Origin: a virus
DNA: 32,397 nt
Reading direction: 5' to 3' (one strand)
IMG/VR virus record: IMGVR_UViG_3300024262_000146
Span: 1 to 32,397 of that record
Shown here in pieces: positions 4,645 through 13,977 of the stretch. Made by a program: the position numbers and the translations under genes. Under the pieces are notes generated by a model. It searched no databases and had not been told where the DNA came from. It was given only the letters and a program-made list of their open reading frames with translations. The stretch's first letter is position 1. Every line of letters starts with the position of its first letter.

Positions 4645-5030
4645 AATATAAATTTAATTAAATCTTTGTTTACCAATCCAACAGAAGCTAGTGTAAATAA
4701 TACCAGTAAAACTAAAGTATAGATAACTCTCTTGTTGAAAACTTCTTTTGCCAACTCATCCCGTTCAATCTTTTTAGATTGTTCTAGAATTAAATTATCT
4801 TTAGCTTTATCAGATTCTTGTTTGTAATAACTAATTATTGTTGAGTGTCCTGAAATTATAGTTAGAGCATTTGCTATATCTTTTTTTGCTGCAACTAATT
4901 CTAACTCTAAGTTAGTGACTCTACCATTAGTCTTTTTACCAAGCTCTTTTGTTTCTTCTCCTGTAGATTCAATACTGTTTAGTTTAGATAGTATCAGTTC
5001 GTGTATTTCTTTGTGCTCTTCCTTTGCCAT
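4641..5030 (-). CDS. coiled-coil protein with C-terminal membrane helix (129 aa), XhlA-like topology
   Basis: The first 90 residues are charged and helical (KEIHELILSKLNSIE, RVTNLELELVAAKKDIANAL), typical of a coiled coil. A membrane helix follows at about 101-119 (VIYTLVLLVLFTLASVGLV) with a short tail. This is the topology of XhlA/hemolysin-type phage lysis accessories and some antiholins. I have no sequence-level match. It lies at the head of the lysis genes, just after the fiber-associated small genes, and couples to the next small lipoprotein-like gene. Its role in holin control or membrane disruption is inference from topology. Confidence 0.65.
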   Translation of the reverse strand: MAKEEHKEIHELILSKLNSIESTGEETKELGKKTNGRVTNLELELVAAKKDIANALTIISGHSTIISYYKQESDKAKDNLILEQSKKIERDELAKEVFNKRVIYTLVLLVLFTLASVGLVNKDLIKFIL

Positions 5031-5042
5031 TTGACTAATAAA

Positions 5043-5183
5043 CTATTTCTTCTGCTCTGTTTTTATTTCTGGTAATTCTTTAAAAAGTTTTTGCAAAGAG
5101 GCATAAACTTGTACTGGTACATTTAATTGAAAAATAGTATCTTCAATCATTTTAATTTGTTCTTCTGTAATTTTTTTAAACAT
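5043..5183 (-). CDS. small hypothetical protein (46 aa)
   Basis: ATG 5181-5183 to TAG 5043-5045 encodes 46 residues beginning MFKKITEEQIKMIEDTIFQL and continuing NVPVQVYASLQKLFKELPEI. It has the look of two amphipathic helices joined at a Pro. Family unknown. It has a perfect TATAAT exactly six bases before its ATG, and the stop is 13 nt before the next gene. It fills the gap between the fiber-associated gene and the coiled-coil membrane protein. Confidence 0.6.
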   Translation of the reverse strand: MFKKITEEQIKMIEDTIFQLNVPVQVYASLQKLFKELPEIKTEQKK

Positions 5184-5189
5184 AAATTT

Positions 5190-5195
5190 ATTATA
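5190..5195 (-). promoter_or_regulatory. TATAAT six bases before ATG 5183
   Basis: The minus strand reads TTGTATAATAAATTTATG, a perfect -10 at 5190-5195 with six bases to the start codon. TG lies directly before the hexamer, as also seen at 23929 and 26030. This may separate lysis transcription from the structural genes upstream. Confidence 0.5.
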
Positions 5196-5202
5196 CAATA
5201 GA

Positions 5203-5454
5203 TTATTTCTTTGGAGAAATTACCTTTTCCACTTCTGCTTTCTTTGTAATTAATCTGTTTAACTCATTTTGTGCAGTTTCAATTTGTTCATCTAATAGTT
5301 TTGTATAATCTGTCACAGGAATAGTTTCTTTTCTATAAAGAGTTTCTACCTTTCCGAAGTCGTCTGCTACTTCGTAAGCTTCTTTAATCTCAAAAACTGA
5401 GTTATCTACATCTGCATCTGTTCGTTCTATTTTTTTTATTTCAAAATTTTCCAT
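5203..5454 (-). CDS. hypothetical protein after tail fiber (83 aa)
   Basis: This 83-residue acidic protein has an N-terminal mixed region (KKIERTDADVDNSVFEIKEAY) and a C-terminal coiled-coil helix (LLDEQIETAQNELNRLITKK). I do not recognise the family. It follows the fiber gene by 10 nt and the start has no Shine-Dalgarno. Small coiled-coil proteins in this place can be fiber-assembly chaperones, but there is no direct evidence for that here. Confidence 0.6.
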   Translation of the reverse strand: MENFEIKKIERTDADVDNSVFEIKEAYEVADDFGKVETLYRKETIPVTDYTKLLDEQIETAQNELNRLITKKAEVEKVISPKK

Positions 5455-5464
5455 ATATTTATTG

Positions 5465-8365
5465 TTAAATTACTTGATAAGTGTATGTGTAAGTAATTGT
5501 ATCTAATGCCCCGTTTGTTTCGTAATAATCCATCTCGGCTCTATCGTTTGTTGCATCAGCATAGATAGCAACTCCGTGTCCTGCACCAACATTCGGCGCA
5601 GTATGACCTGCACCTCCACATTGGTAAGCTGTGGTAAAGGCTGAAGCAATAGGAAGTGAGATACCGATAGTTGTTTGTGTGTTGTTTGCTGTTGGTGTTA
5701 CGTCTATTTGTCCTGAAACTGTTACTGTATTTCCAACTCGCATATAAGTAGCTTGTCGTGCTGTTGATGAAGATACATTTGATACTCCTGTAAGTGTTGG
5801 TGTGTATGTTCCTGAAGCAAGTCCTGTATCGTTTACAATTGAATCACATTGAAGTGAAGAGGTTATGTTTACAGCATCACTGAAAGTAAATCCTGCTCCA
5901 CTTCCAACTGCATCAAATGTCACTCCTCCTGTTGAACTTACTGTCGTAGAGAAGTAGTTAGACACATCGTAACCAGTTCTTACTTGCTCTGTTGTAGAAA
6001 TTGTATGGAATCTTGCAGACGGTGAAGCAACTCCTACACCAACATTACCAGAAGAATCTATTGAGATTCTATCTGCTCCATTAGCCCTCAACACCATTGA
6101 AGTACCTGCTGAAGTCACAATTCCAGCAGTATTTCCTGATGTGTTTGTTGTACCCAACAGACTTAAACTTCCGCTACCGAAGATATTTCCTGCTGTTGCG
6201 TTAATGTTTGAACTTGCTCCTGTTGTGATATTGAAGACTGAACTATTACCTACTGAGAAATTGAAAGTAGTCGAAGAAGCTCCTGATAGGAAAAAATTAT
6301 TCGTACCATCAATTCCAATACTTCCAACAACTGTACTTCCTGCATAGTAGTAGTGTCCTAAAGTACCGACCCCGCTCCCTTTACCCCAATTAACAACCTG
6401 ACTTGCATTAGTATCATAAATAGACGGTAATAATTCCAGCTCGGTATAGTTTTGTGCAACTTTAACTGAAAATCTGTCATCCCCACCACCTCTGTTATCT
6501 CTTAAATCTAGTGCATTTCCATAAGTGTTGGAAGCTTTTAATATATTCAAATATTTGTTTGTAGAATCCCAAGTAAGACCAGAATCCCCTGTAAGCACCC
6601 CTCCTGCACTACCATAACCTACCTGTGTCGCTGCTAAAGAAACAGATGAGAGTTTTGTGTTAAGTTGTGTTTGGATTGCACTTGTAACACCTTTGACATA
6701 AGAAAGTTCTGTAAGACTTGGATATGTAGCTACTGCACCAGATACGATATTCTTTGAAGCGTCTGTAATTAGTATTTCAGAAGCTGTAAGACCTGACATA
6801 CTTAAAACTCCTGCATCTGTAACTTTAAACTTATCTATTCCAGCTACAATTAAATCTCCTGAACCACCATCACCAATATTTAATTTAGTTCCTGAGCCTG
6901 TATGTGTTATGTCTATCGCAGTTCCTGAACCTGAACCATTAGCTACTAACGCACCATTGTTTCCACTTGGAGAAAGCGTAATTGTGTTATCAGTTGTCGC
7001 ACCTCTGCCTGTTACAGTGTCTAAGGTATCGGCTTCTGCTTGTAATGCACTATCTGCTAAATCAAGTGAAGCGTTTACAGATGCATCTAATTTAGATTCG
7101 TCTATTGAACTTGCAACAATTGAAGCCGTTAGAGCTCGTGCTGTGACAGTCAAATCAATCTCTGCTGTGTCTGTAACTGTGTCGATTGTGTTTACCTCTG
7201 CTCCAGTTTCTATTCCGTCAAGTTTAGTTTTATCACCATCAACAAAAGCTCCCTCTGAAAGAATATTTTGTTTTCCTGATATATCTTGGTCACCTGTGTT
7301 AGTTCCTGATGTATTTCCAATAACAGTAAGTTGTGCATCTGTGACATATCTTTTGTTTGAACTGTCTGCAATATCGGCTGTTGTTGCATCTGCTCCTGCT
7401 GTTACTAATCCTTTTGCATCGTAAGTTATTTTAGTTTTAGTAGCTCCTGTAATAGAAGCGTTTTCATCTACTTTTCCGTCTAATGCTGTTTGTAAGTCAG
7501 TTTGATTTGAGAGTGTGCCTGTAATATCTCCCCATGCTGGTGCTAAAGCTGTTGCTGCAACAATAGGGTTAGCTGGGTCTGTTGCATCTACTGTAATACC
7601 TGTACCAGCTACGACAGATTGTACTCCACCACTACCCCCTGAACCTAGATTATACTTACCATTAGTTTGAGTAAGTCCTGTTAGATTTACATCATCTAAT
7701 TCTGTAAGAGAAGTAGTTTTAGAAGAAGGTTTCCATACGGGAGCATTTTTAATTTCTGTGTATTCTATTCCAGCTTCTAATAGTTTATCTTTAACCTCTT
7801 TTGAAGTAATAGACTTTGCTTTAATTTCTTTTAGCTTTGGGATTAAAGGTTTAATGATTTTCTCTATTTCTGCTTTGCTAGGTGTTTTTCCATCGTTATA
7901 ATCAACACCTTTAATTGGTGTGTAGCCATCAACTCCGTCTTTACCATCTTCTCCCTTGATAGGAGCTGGAATCATAGGCTTTATAAGCCCTACAAGCTCC
8001 ATAGGCGATGGTTTATCTCCTTTATCACCCTTTTCCCCTTTATCTCCTTTTACTTTAAGTGCTTCTAGTTGTTCATCTGTAAAATCTTCATATTTAAAGT
8101 CTTTTCCTTTGATTGTTACAAATTCTGCACCAATCAGTTCTACTTTTTGAACTTCTGGTTTAGGTTCTGCTGCTTTCTCTATAAGAATATCAACAGAACG
8201 GTTAAGCTCATTTAACTCAGCGTTTGTTTCCATAATCCCCTGTACTTGAACATCGCTTGATTCTGCAATATCTGCTAACTTGTCGTTAGTTTCCATTGTT
8301 GCATCTATTAAAATGTCGTTTGAGTTATCTTCGGGCATATTATTTTGTGGTTGAATTGGTGGCAT
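5465..8365 (-). CDS. tail fiber protein with collagen-like segment (966 aa)
   Basis: The order of parts is as follows. Residues about 1-75 are an acidic helical N-terminus that probably attaches to the virion. A collagen-like Gly-x-y stretch follows at about 107-118 (GDKGEKGDKGDK), and another at 138-148 (GEDGKDGVDGY). Then comes a long Thr/Ser/Gly/Ala-rich repetitive beta region (about 210-840). The C-terminal domain of about 115 residues (SGTYTPTLTG ... VGNTVTVSGQ ... TYTYQVI) is a type I recall at the end of many phage fibers. The shaft contains fiber-repeat phrases such as GNTSGTNTGDQDISGKQN and SSGNVGVG. The role would be receptor binding and trimeric shaft formation. It is immediately downstream of the large virion protein. 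Repetitive low-complexity content makes boundaries approximate. Confidence 0.85.
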   Translation of the reverse strand: MPPIQPQNNMPEDNSNDILIDATMETNDKLADIAESSDVQVQGIMETNAELNELNRSVDILIEKAAEPKPEVQKVELIGAEFVTIKGKDFKYEDFTDEQLEALKVKGDKGEKGDKGDKPSPMELVGLIKPMIPAPIKGEDGKDGVDGYTPIKGVDYNDGKTPSKAEIEKIIKPLIPKLKEIKAKSITSKEVKDKLLEAGIEYTEIKNAPVWKPSSKTTSLTELDDVNLTGLTQTNGKYNLGSGGSGGVQSVVAGTGITVDATDPANPIVAATALAPAWGDITGTLSNQTDLQTALDGKVDENASITGATKTKITYDAKGLVTAGADATTADIADSSNKRYVTDAQLTVIGNTSGTNTGDQDISGKQNILSEGAFVDGDKTKLDGIETGAEVNTIDTVTDTAEIDLTVTARALTASIVASSIDESKLDASVNASLDLADSALQAEADTLDTVTGRGATTDNTITLSPSGNNGALVANGSGSGTAIDITHTGSGTKLNIGDGGSGDLIVAGIDKFKVTDAGVLSMSGLTASEILITDASKNIVSGAVATYPSLTELSYVKGVTSAIQTQLNTKLSSVSLAATQVGYGSAGGVLTGDSGLTWDSTNKYLNILKASNTYGNALDLRDNRGGGDDRFSVKVAQNYTELELLPSIYDTNASQVVNWGKGSGVGTLGHYYYAGSTVVGSIGIDGTNNFFLSGASSTTFNFSVGNSSVFNITTGASSNINATAGNIFGSGSLSLLGTTNTSGNTAGIVTSAGTSMVLRANGADRISIDSSGNVGVGVASPSARFHTISTTEQVRTGYDVSNYFSTTVSSTGGVTFDAVGSGAGFTFSDAVNITSSLQCDSIVNDTGLASGTYTPTLTGVSNVSSSTARQATYMRVGNTVTVSGQIDVTPTANNTQTTIGISLPIASAFTTAYQCGGAGHTAPNVGAGHGVAIYADATNDRAEMDYYETNGALDTITYTYTYQVI

Positions 8366-8366
8366 A

Positions 8367-11300
8367 TTATTCGTTTGACATTAAAGAAGCTCCTCCTAAT
8401 GCACCTATTATACCAAATGCTTCTATTGGAATATTCTTGTATTCTTTGGTTACAGGCACTTCAAACCAAGACACACCTTGTGCGTCTGTTACTTGTTTTG
8501 CGTTGAAGTTGTTTTTGAGATACTTCTGTAGTTCTTTATCGTAGAACTTGTAGATAGGGTTGTTGGTGTCTACTTTACCTGAGATGTCGAACTCCTCTTT
8601 AGCACTTTGTAATTGTGCTTCTATTTGTCTTTGAACATAGGCATCACTAGGTTGAGTTCCTTTGCTAAATTGAATCTTGCCAGTACGCAAATCTTCTAGT
8701 TGTTGGAATCTATCTTTCGGCACAGCCTTAAACTTCCCATCTCCTAGTACGTCGGTGATTATCCAGTCAGCTTGTCCGACATTTGAATCAAAAATCTCCT
8801 GTCCCACTTTTAGGTCGTTAGGGTTTAGTCCAGTAGGATTTCCATTTCTCACAATTCGCCAGTTATTATTTGTCCCTAACCCCTCTATCTTCATTGCGGT
8901 TTCACCAGTAGGGAATTGTAGTTTAGTCTTACCATCTTTAGATGCTTTTTGTATTTCTTCTCGTACCATACGGAAGTGAGCTGTTGGGTTGTTGTATTGT
9001 TGGAGAGGTTTTTTCTCATTTATTATTTTTGTAGCATTTTCAACATCTAATTTAGCCTCTGGTAGATTGCTCCCTTTTGCCAAAGTTAATAATTGTTCTG
9101 CATCGGCTGTTTCCCTCTCCAAATTACCCTTCTGAAACAAATCAGACTGTACTTCAATAACTCTACGAGTTTTGTTATCTGCCATATCTTCTATACGAGT
9201 GTGACCGAAGTATTTGTCAGAAACATTATCAAAATGTGTTGAACCTGCCGAAGTTTTAATAGGGCTTTCATAAATATTCTCTTTATAATTCTTAACCTTT
9301 CCACGAAGCTCGTTAGGCAACGCAATACTTTCATATTTTGCATTAAATGACCCTTCTTCAACTGTTTTTGGGTAGTATTTGCCATTTAAGGTAGAGTCTT
9401 CAAACACAGCACTATTTTTAGCTTTCAAAGGTAACAACTCTGCTTCTACTTCTTTACCAAACTCTGCAACATTTATTCTATCTCCTTTACCCTCTAACTT
9501 TGCTCTAATTAAATCTTTCTCTACTTGTTTTAAGTCTGGTGAGTTAGTTAAGTCTGAAATGAATTGTTTTGATACAGTAGTTTTACCCTCTAGTTTCTTT
9601 AGAAGTTTAGTAGTAATTGGAGCTGGTTTATACCCTTCTTCTACTTTCCCCATGAATGTTTCTTTGGTATTCTTAGGTAATGATACAGATTCGTTTACTT
9701 TTGGTTTTGGGAGTTGTGGGGTTGATTTGTTTTCAGACAATATTTTTGGTAGCTGGGATTTTGCTTCATTAGTAAAAATAACAGGTACATCTTTCACTCC
9801 AAGTTCTGAATATGCGGTTGCCCTATGGTTTCCGTCTAACACTTTTAGCTTTCCATCTTCCATACCAACTAGTATGGGTGGTCTTTCTCCTTTCTCTATT
9901 TTTTTAAGCCAATAATCAGAGGTAAGTTTTCCTGTTGTTTGTTTTGATAAATCTCTAGTGTCTAAACCGATTTTGTTTCTTAACAGTCCACTATCTATTT
10001 TAAGAGTTTCAATCTGCTTATTTTTGGGTAGAGTATCTAAAATGTGACCTGAGTCCGTTACATTCATGCCTAATTCTTCCGCACTTTTATACCTATTTAT
10101 TTTTTGTCCTAAGTTATCTCCTTTCCCTTGTGGTAGTTTTATAAATCCACCTTGTTTATTAGGGGTATTTTTTATTTTGTCTGAAAATTGTTGTAGTTTT
10201 GACTTTGTGGTGATGTCTGCTAACTTTATATCTCCATAATTTTTCTCTATAAACTTTTTAGAAATCATCAGAGGGTTTTCTCCATTTTTAAAAGTAACCC
10301 TAAAGAAATCTCCCTCATCTGCAATTTTATTAAGACCTGACCCATTTTTCTTAAGTGCCCTATCTATTGATGCTTTTATTTCAGTTATACCTTTTTCTTT
10401 GGTGTTGATAAGTCCTGTTGACTTTTGAGGTAAAGTGTTAGATTGTTGGGTTATGACATTTGTATTAGGAGTCGTTGGAATATTAGCACTTGGTTGGGTA
10501 CTTAATCGGGTTGTTCCTGAGGGTATTACCGAAGGGCTAGGCAACGCTGTTGCTTGGCTTTTTGGTATTGACCGTTGATTAAGTTTTTCTGCTGATTGAA
10601 ACATCTTATTAACAGCTCTGTTAGGGCTATTTAAGTATTTGTAAAACTCTTTAATACCTCTTGTTACTCCACCTCTTGCTAGTTGTGCAGGGTTAAATGT
10701 AATAAGACCTATGACAATATCTCCTCCAGTTAGAATATCTGTGTAGTCTAATAACCCTTTATTGTTTTTTCTTGCATCTCTTAAAGCAGCTTTAATAATA
10801 TCTTTTTCAACAGCCTTTAAAGAAGCGTACTGATTTTTAATAGTTTGGTATTGTTGCCCTGTAAGCCCTGTAATCCCCTCATCAAGTTGCAGACGAAACT
10901 GGTTTGCAACCATAGCATCAATACTTGCTTTTGATGCAGACTCGTAAGTTGGATTTCTATAAAATGCTTTTAAAGACTCATTATAGTTTTGTATGACATC
11001 TTGCACAATCTCAGCATCTAGTTCTCTATATAAAAGTCTTTCTTGCAGTTCTTGTGCGTACTTACCTGCTTGTGGGTTAGTGATTTGCAACGCTTCGTTA
11101 TTGATAACAGTATCTAATTCTTTTGCAATAGGATTAGTTTTTATTTTAAGACCTTGTTGCCCAGCTTGTTTTGCTAGTGAGTCGTAGTCTTTAAATACTT
11201 GTTTCTTTGTTTGCTCTAGTGCATCTGAAAGTTCTGCAAGTGTCTTTGGATTTCTTCCAATAGTTTCTTCCCCAATATCATCAACAAATTTAAGGTTTCC

Positions 11301-12626
11301 TTTATTTCTATCAATAACTTGTGCAGCTTGAACAATATCACCCTCAAACTTTGTAGCTTGGGTTGGTGTCATATTCATATTTATACGAGGCTTAACTCCT
11401 TTTTGGAAGTTATCTACTACAACTGATTCTAGTTTAGCTGTTGTAGGTTCAAAGGCTTTTGATGTGATGTCTTTTCCTTTTATTGCCACCTTCTTTGTAG
11501 TATCAATAACAGGTCTAGCTGTTGCAGAAATTGTGTCAGTTGTTACCCCAGTACCTCGCACCTTACTTGGTGCGTAAATAATACTTGGGATTAGTAATGG
11601 GTCTTCAATTCCAACTCTTGCTACTTCAGAAGCACCTTGCCCTAAAGAAACACCAACACCTTTTGAAACAGAGTTTTCTCCCATTACATTTTGTTGTAGA
11701 TTGTTATAAATAGCTTCTCCCACTCCTTTATAAATATCAGCTCCTTTTGCAAGGGTTGAACCTGTACCACTTAGTGTATTTCCTATCGCTGAACTTCGAA
11801 CTTTACTATCTTGTGGTACTGCTAATCCTCGTCTTCTTAATTCTGCTTCTGCTTCTTTACCTGCTCTATTAGCCTTGTTTACTGCTCGGTTACTAGAAAA
11901 AATACTTCCTAACGCACTTACACCTTTTGAAATATTAGAACCAATGTTTAATGGAGCATCTATATCTAATGGGTTAAATGGAGCTATAACTTCTCTTGTT
12001 AGTTTTGCTGCTGAACTTGGTAAGTTACCTGCTGTTCTAGCTAAGTTTGGAATAATTGCTTCTGCTCCTCCCATATCAGCTTTATAGCTAGTTTCTCCTT
12101 TAAGTGTACCCATACTGAATAGTCCTACCCCTTTGTCTGGTACTACAGGTGTTTCTTGTGCAGTTGTTTGTTGTTGAGTTGTACTTTGTTCAACTGTTGG
12201 TTCTTCCAAAGACTTTAATGCTTTTGCTTTTGATAGAACATCACCAACATATTGTGGTGTGTTATATGACACTCCAATCTTTTGATTGTAGCCAATATTA
12301 GTTTTCCAAGTACCATCTAATGCTTTTTGTTCTCCTGCATTCCAAGCAGCTGCGATTTGAGCTGGTGTCCAACCTGAATCTTTCCAAGATTTTATCTTTT
12401 TGTAAGCTACTTGGTTTTGATTTGCCTTATTCATTGGAGCATTTTCATCTCCTAAAACATCTTTTGCGTAACCTTTCCAAGTAGCATCTTGAAATTGAAA
12501 AGCCCCCGTAGAAGTCGCATTATCTCCTACTGCATTATAGTTTCCTCCACTTTCCTTTTCTCTTATTGCTTTAAATAATCGGTAGGCTTGTGGGTCTAAT
12601 TGTTCTCCGTTTATTGTTTTTGGCAT
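8367..12626 (-). CDS. very large internal virion / polyvalent protein with transglycosylase domain (1419 aa)
   Basis: Residues about 10-135 form a murein transglycosylase-like domain with E25 in EKESGGNY, STGAFQFQDATW, and IAAAWNAG. Residues about 860-955 resemble a ParB/Srx-type domain, with ERPPILVG and VLDGNHRATAYSELG (929-943). Residues about 1110-1250 contain YKENIYESPI, FGHTRIEDM and VIEVQSD, followed by helices and KTKLQFPTG. I recall that arrangement from large polyvalent proteins of phages and mobile elements. Between them are Ala/Gly-rich helical regions (190-350) and a low-complexity Pro/Thr/Ser linker (690-735). It probably enters the cell with the DNA, opens the wall and carries effector domains. 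It lies between an ejection-type protein and the fiber. Domain names beyond the transglycosylase are by memory of motifs. Confidence 0.8.
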   Translation of the reverse strand: MPKTINGEQLDPQAYRLFKAIREKESGGNYNAVGDNATSTGAFQFQDATWKGYAKDVLGDENAPMNKANQNQVAYKKIKSWKDSGWTPAQIAAAWNAGEQKALDGTWKTNIGYNQKIGVSYNTPQYVGDVLSKAKALKSLEEPTVEQSTTQQQTTAQETPVVPDKGVGLFSMGTLKGETSYKADMGGAEAIIPNLARTAGNLPSSAAKLTREVIAPFNPLDIDAPLNIGSNISKGVSALGSIFSSNRAVNKANRAGKEAEAELRRRGLAVPQDSKVRSSAIGNTLSGTGSTLAKGADIYKGVGEAIYNNLQQNVMGENSVSKGVGVSLGQGASEVARVGIEDPLLIPSIIYAPSKVRGTGVTTDTISATARPVIDTTKKVAIKGKDITSKAFEPTTAKLESVVVDNFQKGVKPRINMNMTPTQATKFEGDIVQAAQVIDRNKGNLKFVDDIGEETIGRNPKTLAELSDALEQTKKQVFKDYDSLAKQAGQQGLKIKTNPIAKELDTVINNEALQITNPQAGKYAQELQERLLYRELDAEIVQDVIQNYNESLKAFYRNPTYESASKASIDAMVANQFRLQLDEGITGLTGQQYQTIKNQYASLKAVEKDIIKAALRDARKNNKGLLDYTDILTGGDIVIGLITFNPAQLARGGVTRGIKEFYKYLNSPNRAVNKMFQSAEKLNQRSIPKSQATALPSPSVIPSGTTRLSTQPSANIPTTPNTNVITQQSNTLPQKSTGLINTKEKGITEIKASIDRALKKNGSGLNKIADEGDFFRVTFKNGENPLMISKKFIEKNYGDIKLADITTKSKLQQFSDKIKNTPNKQGGFIKLPQGKGDNLGQKINRYKSAEELGMNVTDSGHILDTLPKNKQIETLKIDSGLLRNKIGLDTRDLSKQTTGKLTSDYWLKKIEKGERPPILVGMEDGKLKVLDGNHRATAYSELGVKDVPVIFTNEAKSQLPKILSENKSTPQLPKPKVNESVSLPKNTKETFMGKVEEGYKPAPITTKLLKKLEGKTTVSKQFISDLTNSPDLKQVEKDLIRAKLEGKGDRINVAEFGKEVEAELLPLKAKNSAVFEDSTLNGKYYPKTVEEGSFNAKYESIALPNELRGKVKNYKENIYESPIKTSAGSTHFDNVSDKYFGHTRIEDMADNKTRRVIEVQSDLFQKGNLERETADAEQLLTLAKGSNLPEAKLDVENATKIINEKKPLQQYNNPTAHFRMVREEIQKASKDGKTKLQFPTGETAMKIEGLGTNNNWRIVRNGNPTGLNPNDLKVGQEIFDSNVGQADWIITDVLGDGKFKAVPKDRFQQLEDLRTGKIQFSKGTQPSDAYVQRQIEAQLQSAKEEFDISGKVDTNNPIYKFYDKELQKYLKNNFNAKQVTDAQGVSWFEVPVTKEYKNIPIEAFGIIGALGGASLMSNE

Positions 12627-12629
12627 ATT

Positions 12630-13976
12630 TTATAAATCTTCCCAGCTTACATCGTCTGGACTTGTTTGTGTGTAACCTCCCGTTGTTACAAAGTCTGGAT
12701 TAAGCCCAAATTGCCCTGCCATTGACCTTGCTCTTTCGTTTTGTTGTAGAACACTAGCTTGTGATTCTTTTAGGTATTGGTCAGCAATATCAGCTGCTTC
12801 TTTGATAGTTGCATCTGTAATTCCTGCTCCTCCTGTTGCAATTTGTTGTACCTTTCCTTCAAGTTGTGCAATCAATGATTGACCTGCAGCTGTTCTGTCA
12901 TATTCTGATTCTCTAACAACTGATGTTGGGTCTAGAATCTTGTTAAATGATGTAACAATGGCTTGTGTATTTAAACTTCTGTCGCCACCTCCTACAATAT
13001 TATTGTAAGACTGTTTTATTAGTTGAGCTTGTCTTGACATTTCTCTTGCATTCTCTGTTCTTGCTTGTGTATCTTTTGCAATGGATTGAGTTGCTGTGAA
13101 TTGTTGGTATGGAGTTAGGTCATTAGATTTCTCTGATTGATAGATTATTTCCCCAGTTTCAGGATTAACTAATGCAGAACCAGAACCTACTGTTTGATAC
13201 TTCTCTTTCATATCTGCTGATTTATTTTCCAAGTAAGAGTTAATAATATCTCCTTCTGACACTCCATATTTCTTTGAAAGGTCTTTTAAGAGTTTCGCAT
13301 TTGTTTGAGGGTCAATGTTACCAAGTAAAAATGATTGAGAAAGTTTTTTTAGGTTTGTAGCATTTCTTTCATCTTCTTCTGCTTTCCATTGTTTTCTACC
13401 TTCATATCCATACTGATTAGCAGTTCGTTTGTCTAGTACAGCTTGTCGTGCATCTGCATTTGCTTTTGCCATAATAGCAGATATAGCTTGTGCCTCTGCA
13501 AGTAATACATTTTGTTCTTGATTTTGGTTGTATGCTCGTATTTTATCTGTTTGTGCTTGTCCAAAATCAGAACCTAGAAGACCTCCTCTTGCTTGTTGAG
13601 CAGTACCTTCTCCAAGTCTTCCTGTTCCTTGTAGTCTTGTATCATTAAATAGTTGTGAAAATGCTCCTTTTGTTGCATCAAGTTGACTTTGATAAGACTG
13701 TAAAACATCTCTTTTAACTTTATCTTCGTCTATATCTTTATAAGGTGTGTTTGCTCCTGTTGGAGTTGGTGCTTGATAGTTAGAAGTTCCAAGAGCATCT
13801 CCTAAAGTTGGTGTTGATTGAGTAAAAACTCCTGCATTATAAAGTTTTCCTAAATCTTGGTCAGCAGTCGGTGTTACTTTATACAAATCAGAGACTTCAG
13901 ATTCAGATAACATATTACCTGTTTTAGGTTCTTTCTTGTAAGAGTTATTTATATTTGGTGCGTTGTAGATTTCCAT
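12630..13976 (-). CDS. internal virion / DNA-ejection protein (448 aa)
   Basis: This 448-residue protein is largely helical, rich in Gln, Ala and Asn, without Cys or membrane segments. Its C-terminal half includes SFNKILDPTSVVRESEYDRT and IAQLEGKVQQIATGGAGI, phrases I recall from internal core or injection proteins of short-tailed phages. The N-terminus is proline-rich and probably disordered. It sits directly between the Gly-rich adhesin (one base away) and the 1419-residue virion protein (three bases away), as expected for the ejectosome of P22/T7-like phages. The general assignment is good; the exact equivalent is unknown. Confidence 0.65.
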   Translation of the reverse strand: MEIYNAPNINNSYKKEPKTGNMLSESEVSDLYKVTPTADQDLGKLYNAGVFTQSTPTLGDALGTSNYQAPTPTGANTPYKDIDEDKVKRDVLQSYQSQLDATKGAFSQLFNDTRLQGTGRLGEGTAQQARGGLLGSDFGQAQTDKIRAYNQNQEQNVLLAEAQAISAIMAKANADARQAVLDKRTANQYGYEGRKQWKAEEDERNATNLKKLSQSFLLGNIDPQTNAKLLKDLSKKYGVSEGDIINSYLENKSADMKEKYQTVGSGSALVNPETGEIIYQSEKSNDLTPYQQFTATQSIAKDTQARTENAREMSRQAQLIKQSYNNIVGGGDRSLNTQAIVTSFNKILDPTSVVRESEYDRTAAGQSLIAQLEGKVQQIATGGAGITDATIKEAADIADQYLKESQASVLQQNERARSMAGQFGLNPDFVTTGGYTQTSPDDVSWEDL

Positions 13977-13977
13977 A

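Noticed and set aside
6909-7424. 171-residue plus-strand ORF opposite the fiber gene
   Set aside because: It is an antisense shadow caused by the repetitive Thr/Ser/Ala codons of the fiber; composition is only Ser, Val, Ala and Pro without a fold pattern.
9379-9915. 178-residue plus-strand ORF opposite the large virion protein
   Set aside because: Shadow frame; Phe/Ser-rich with no recognisable motif.
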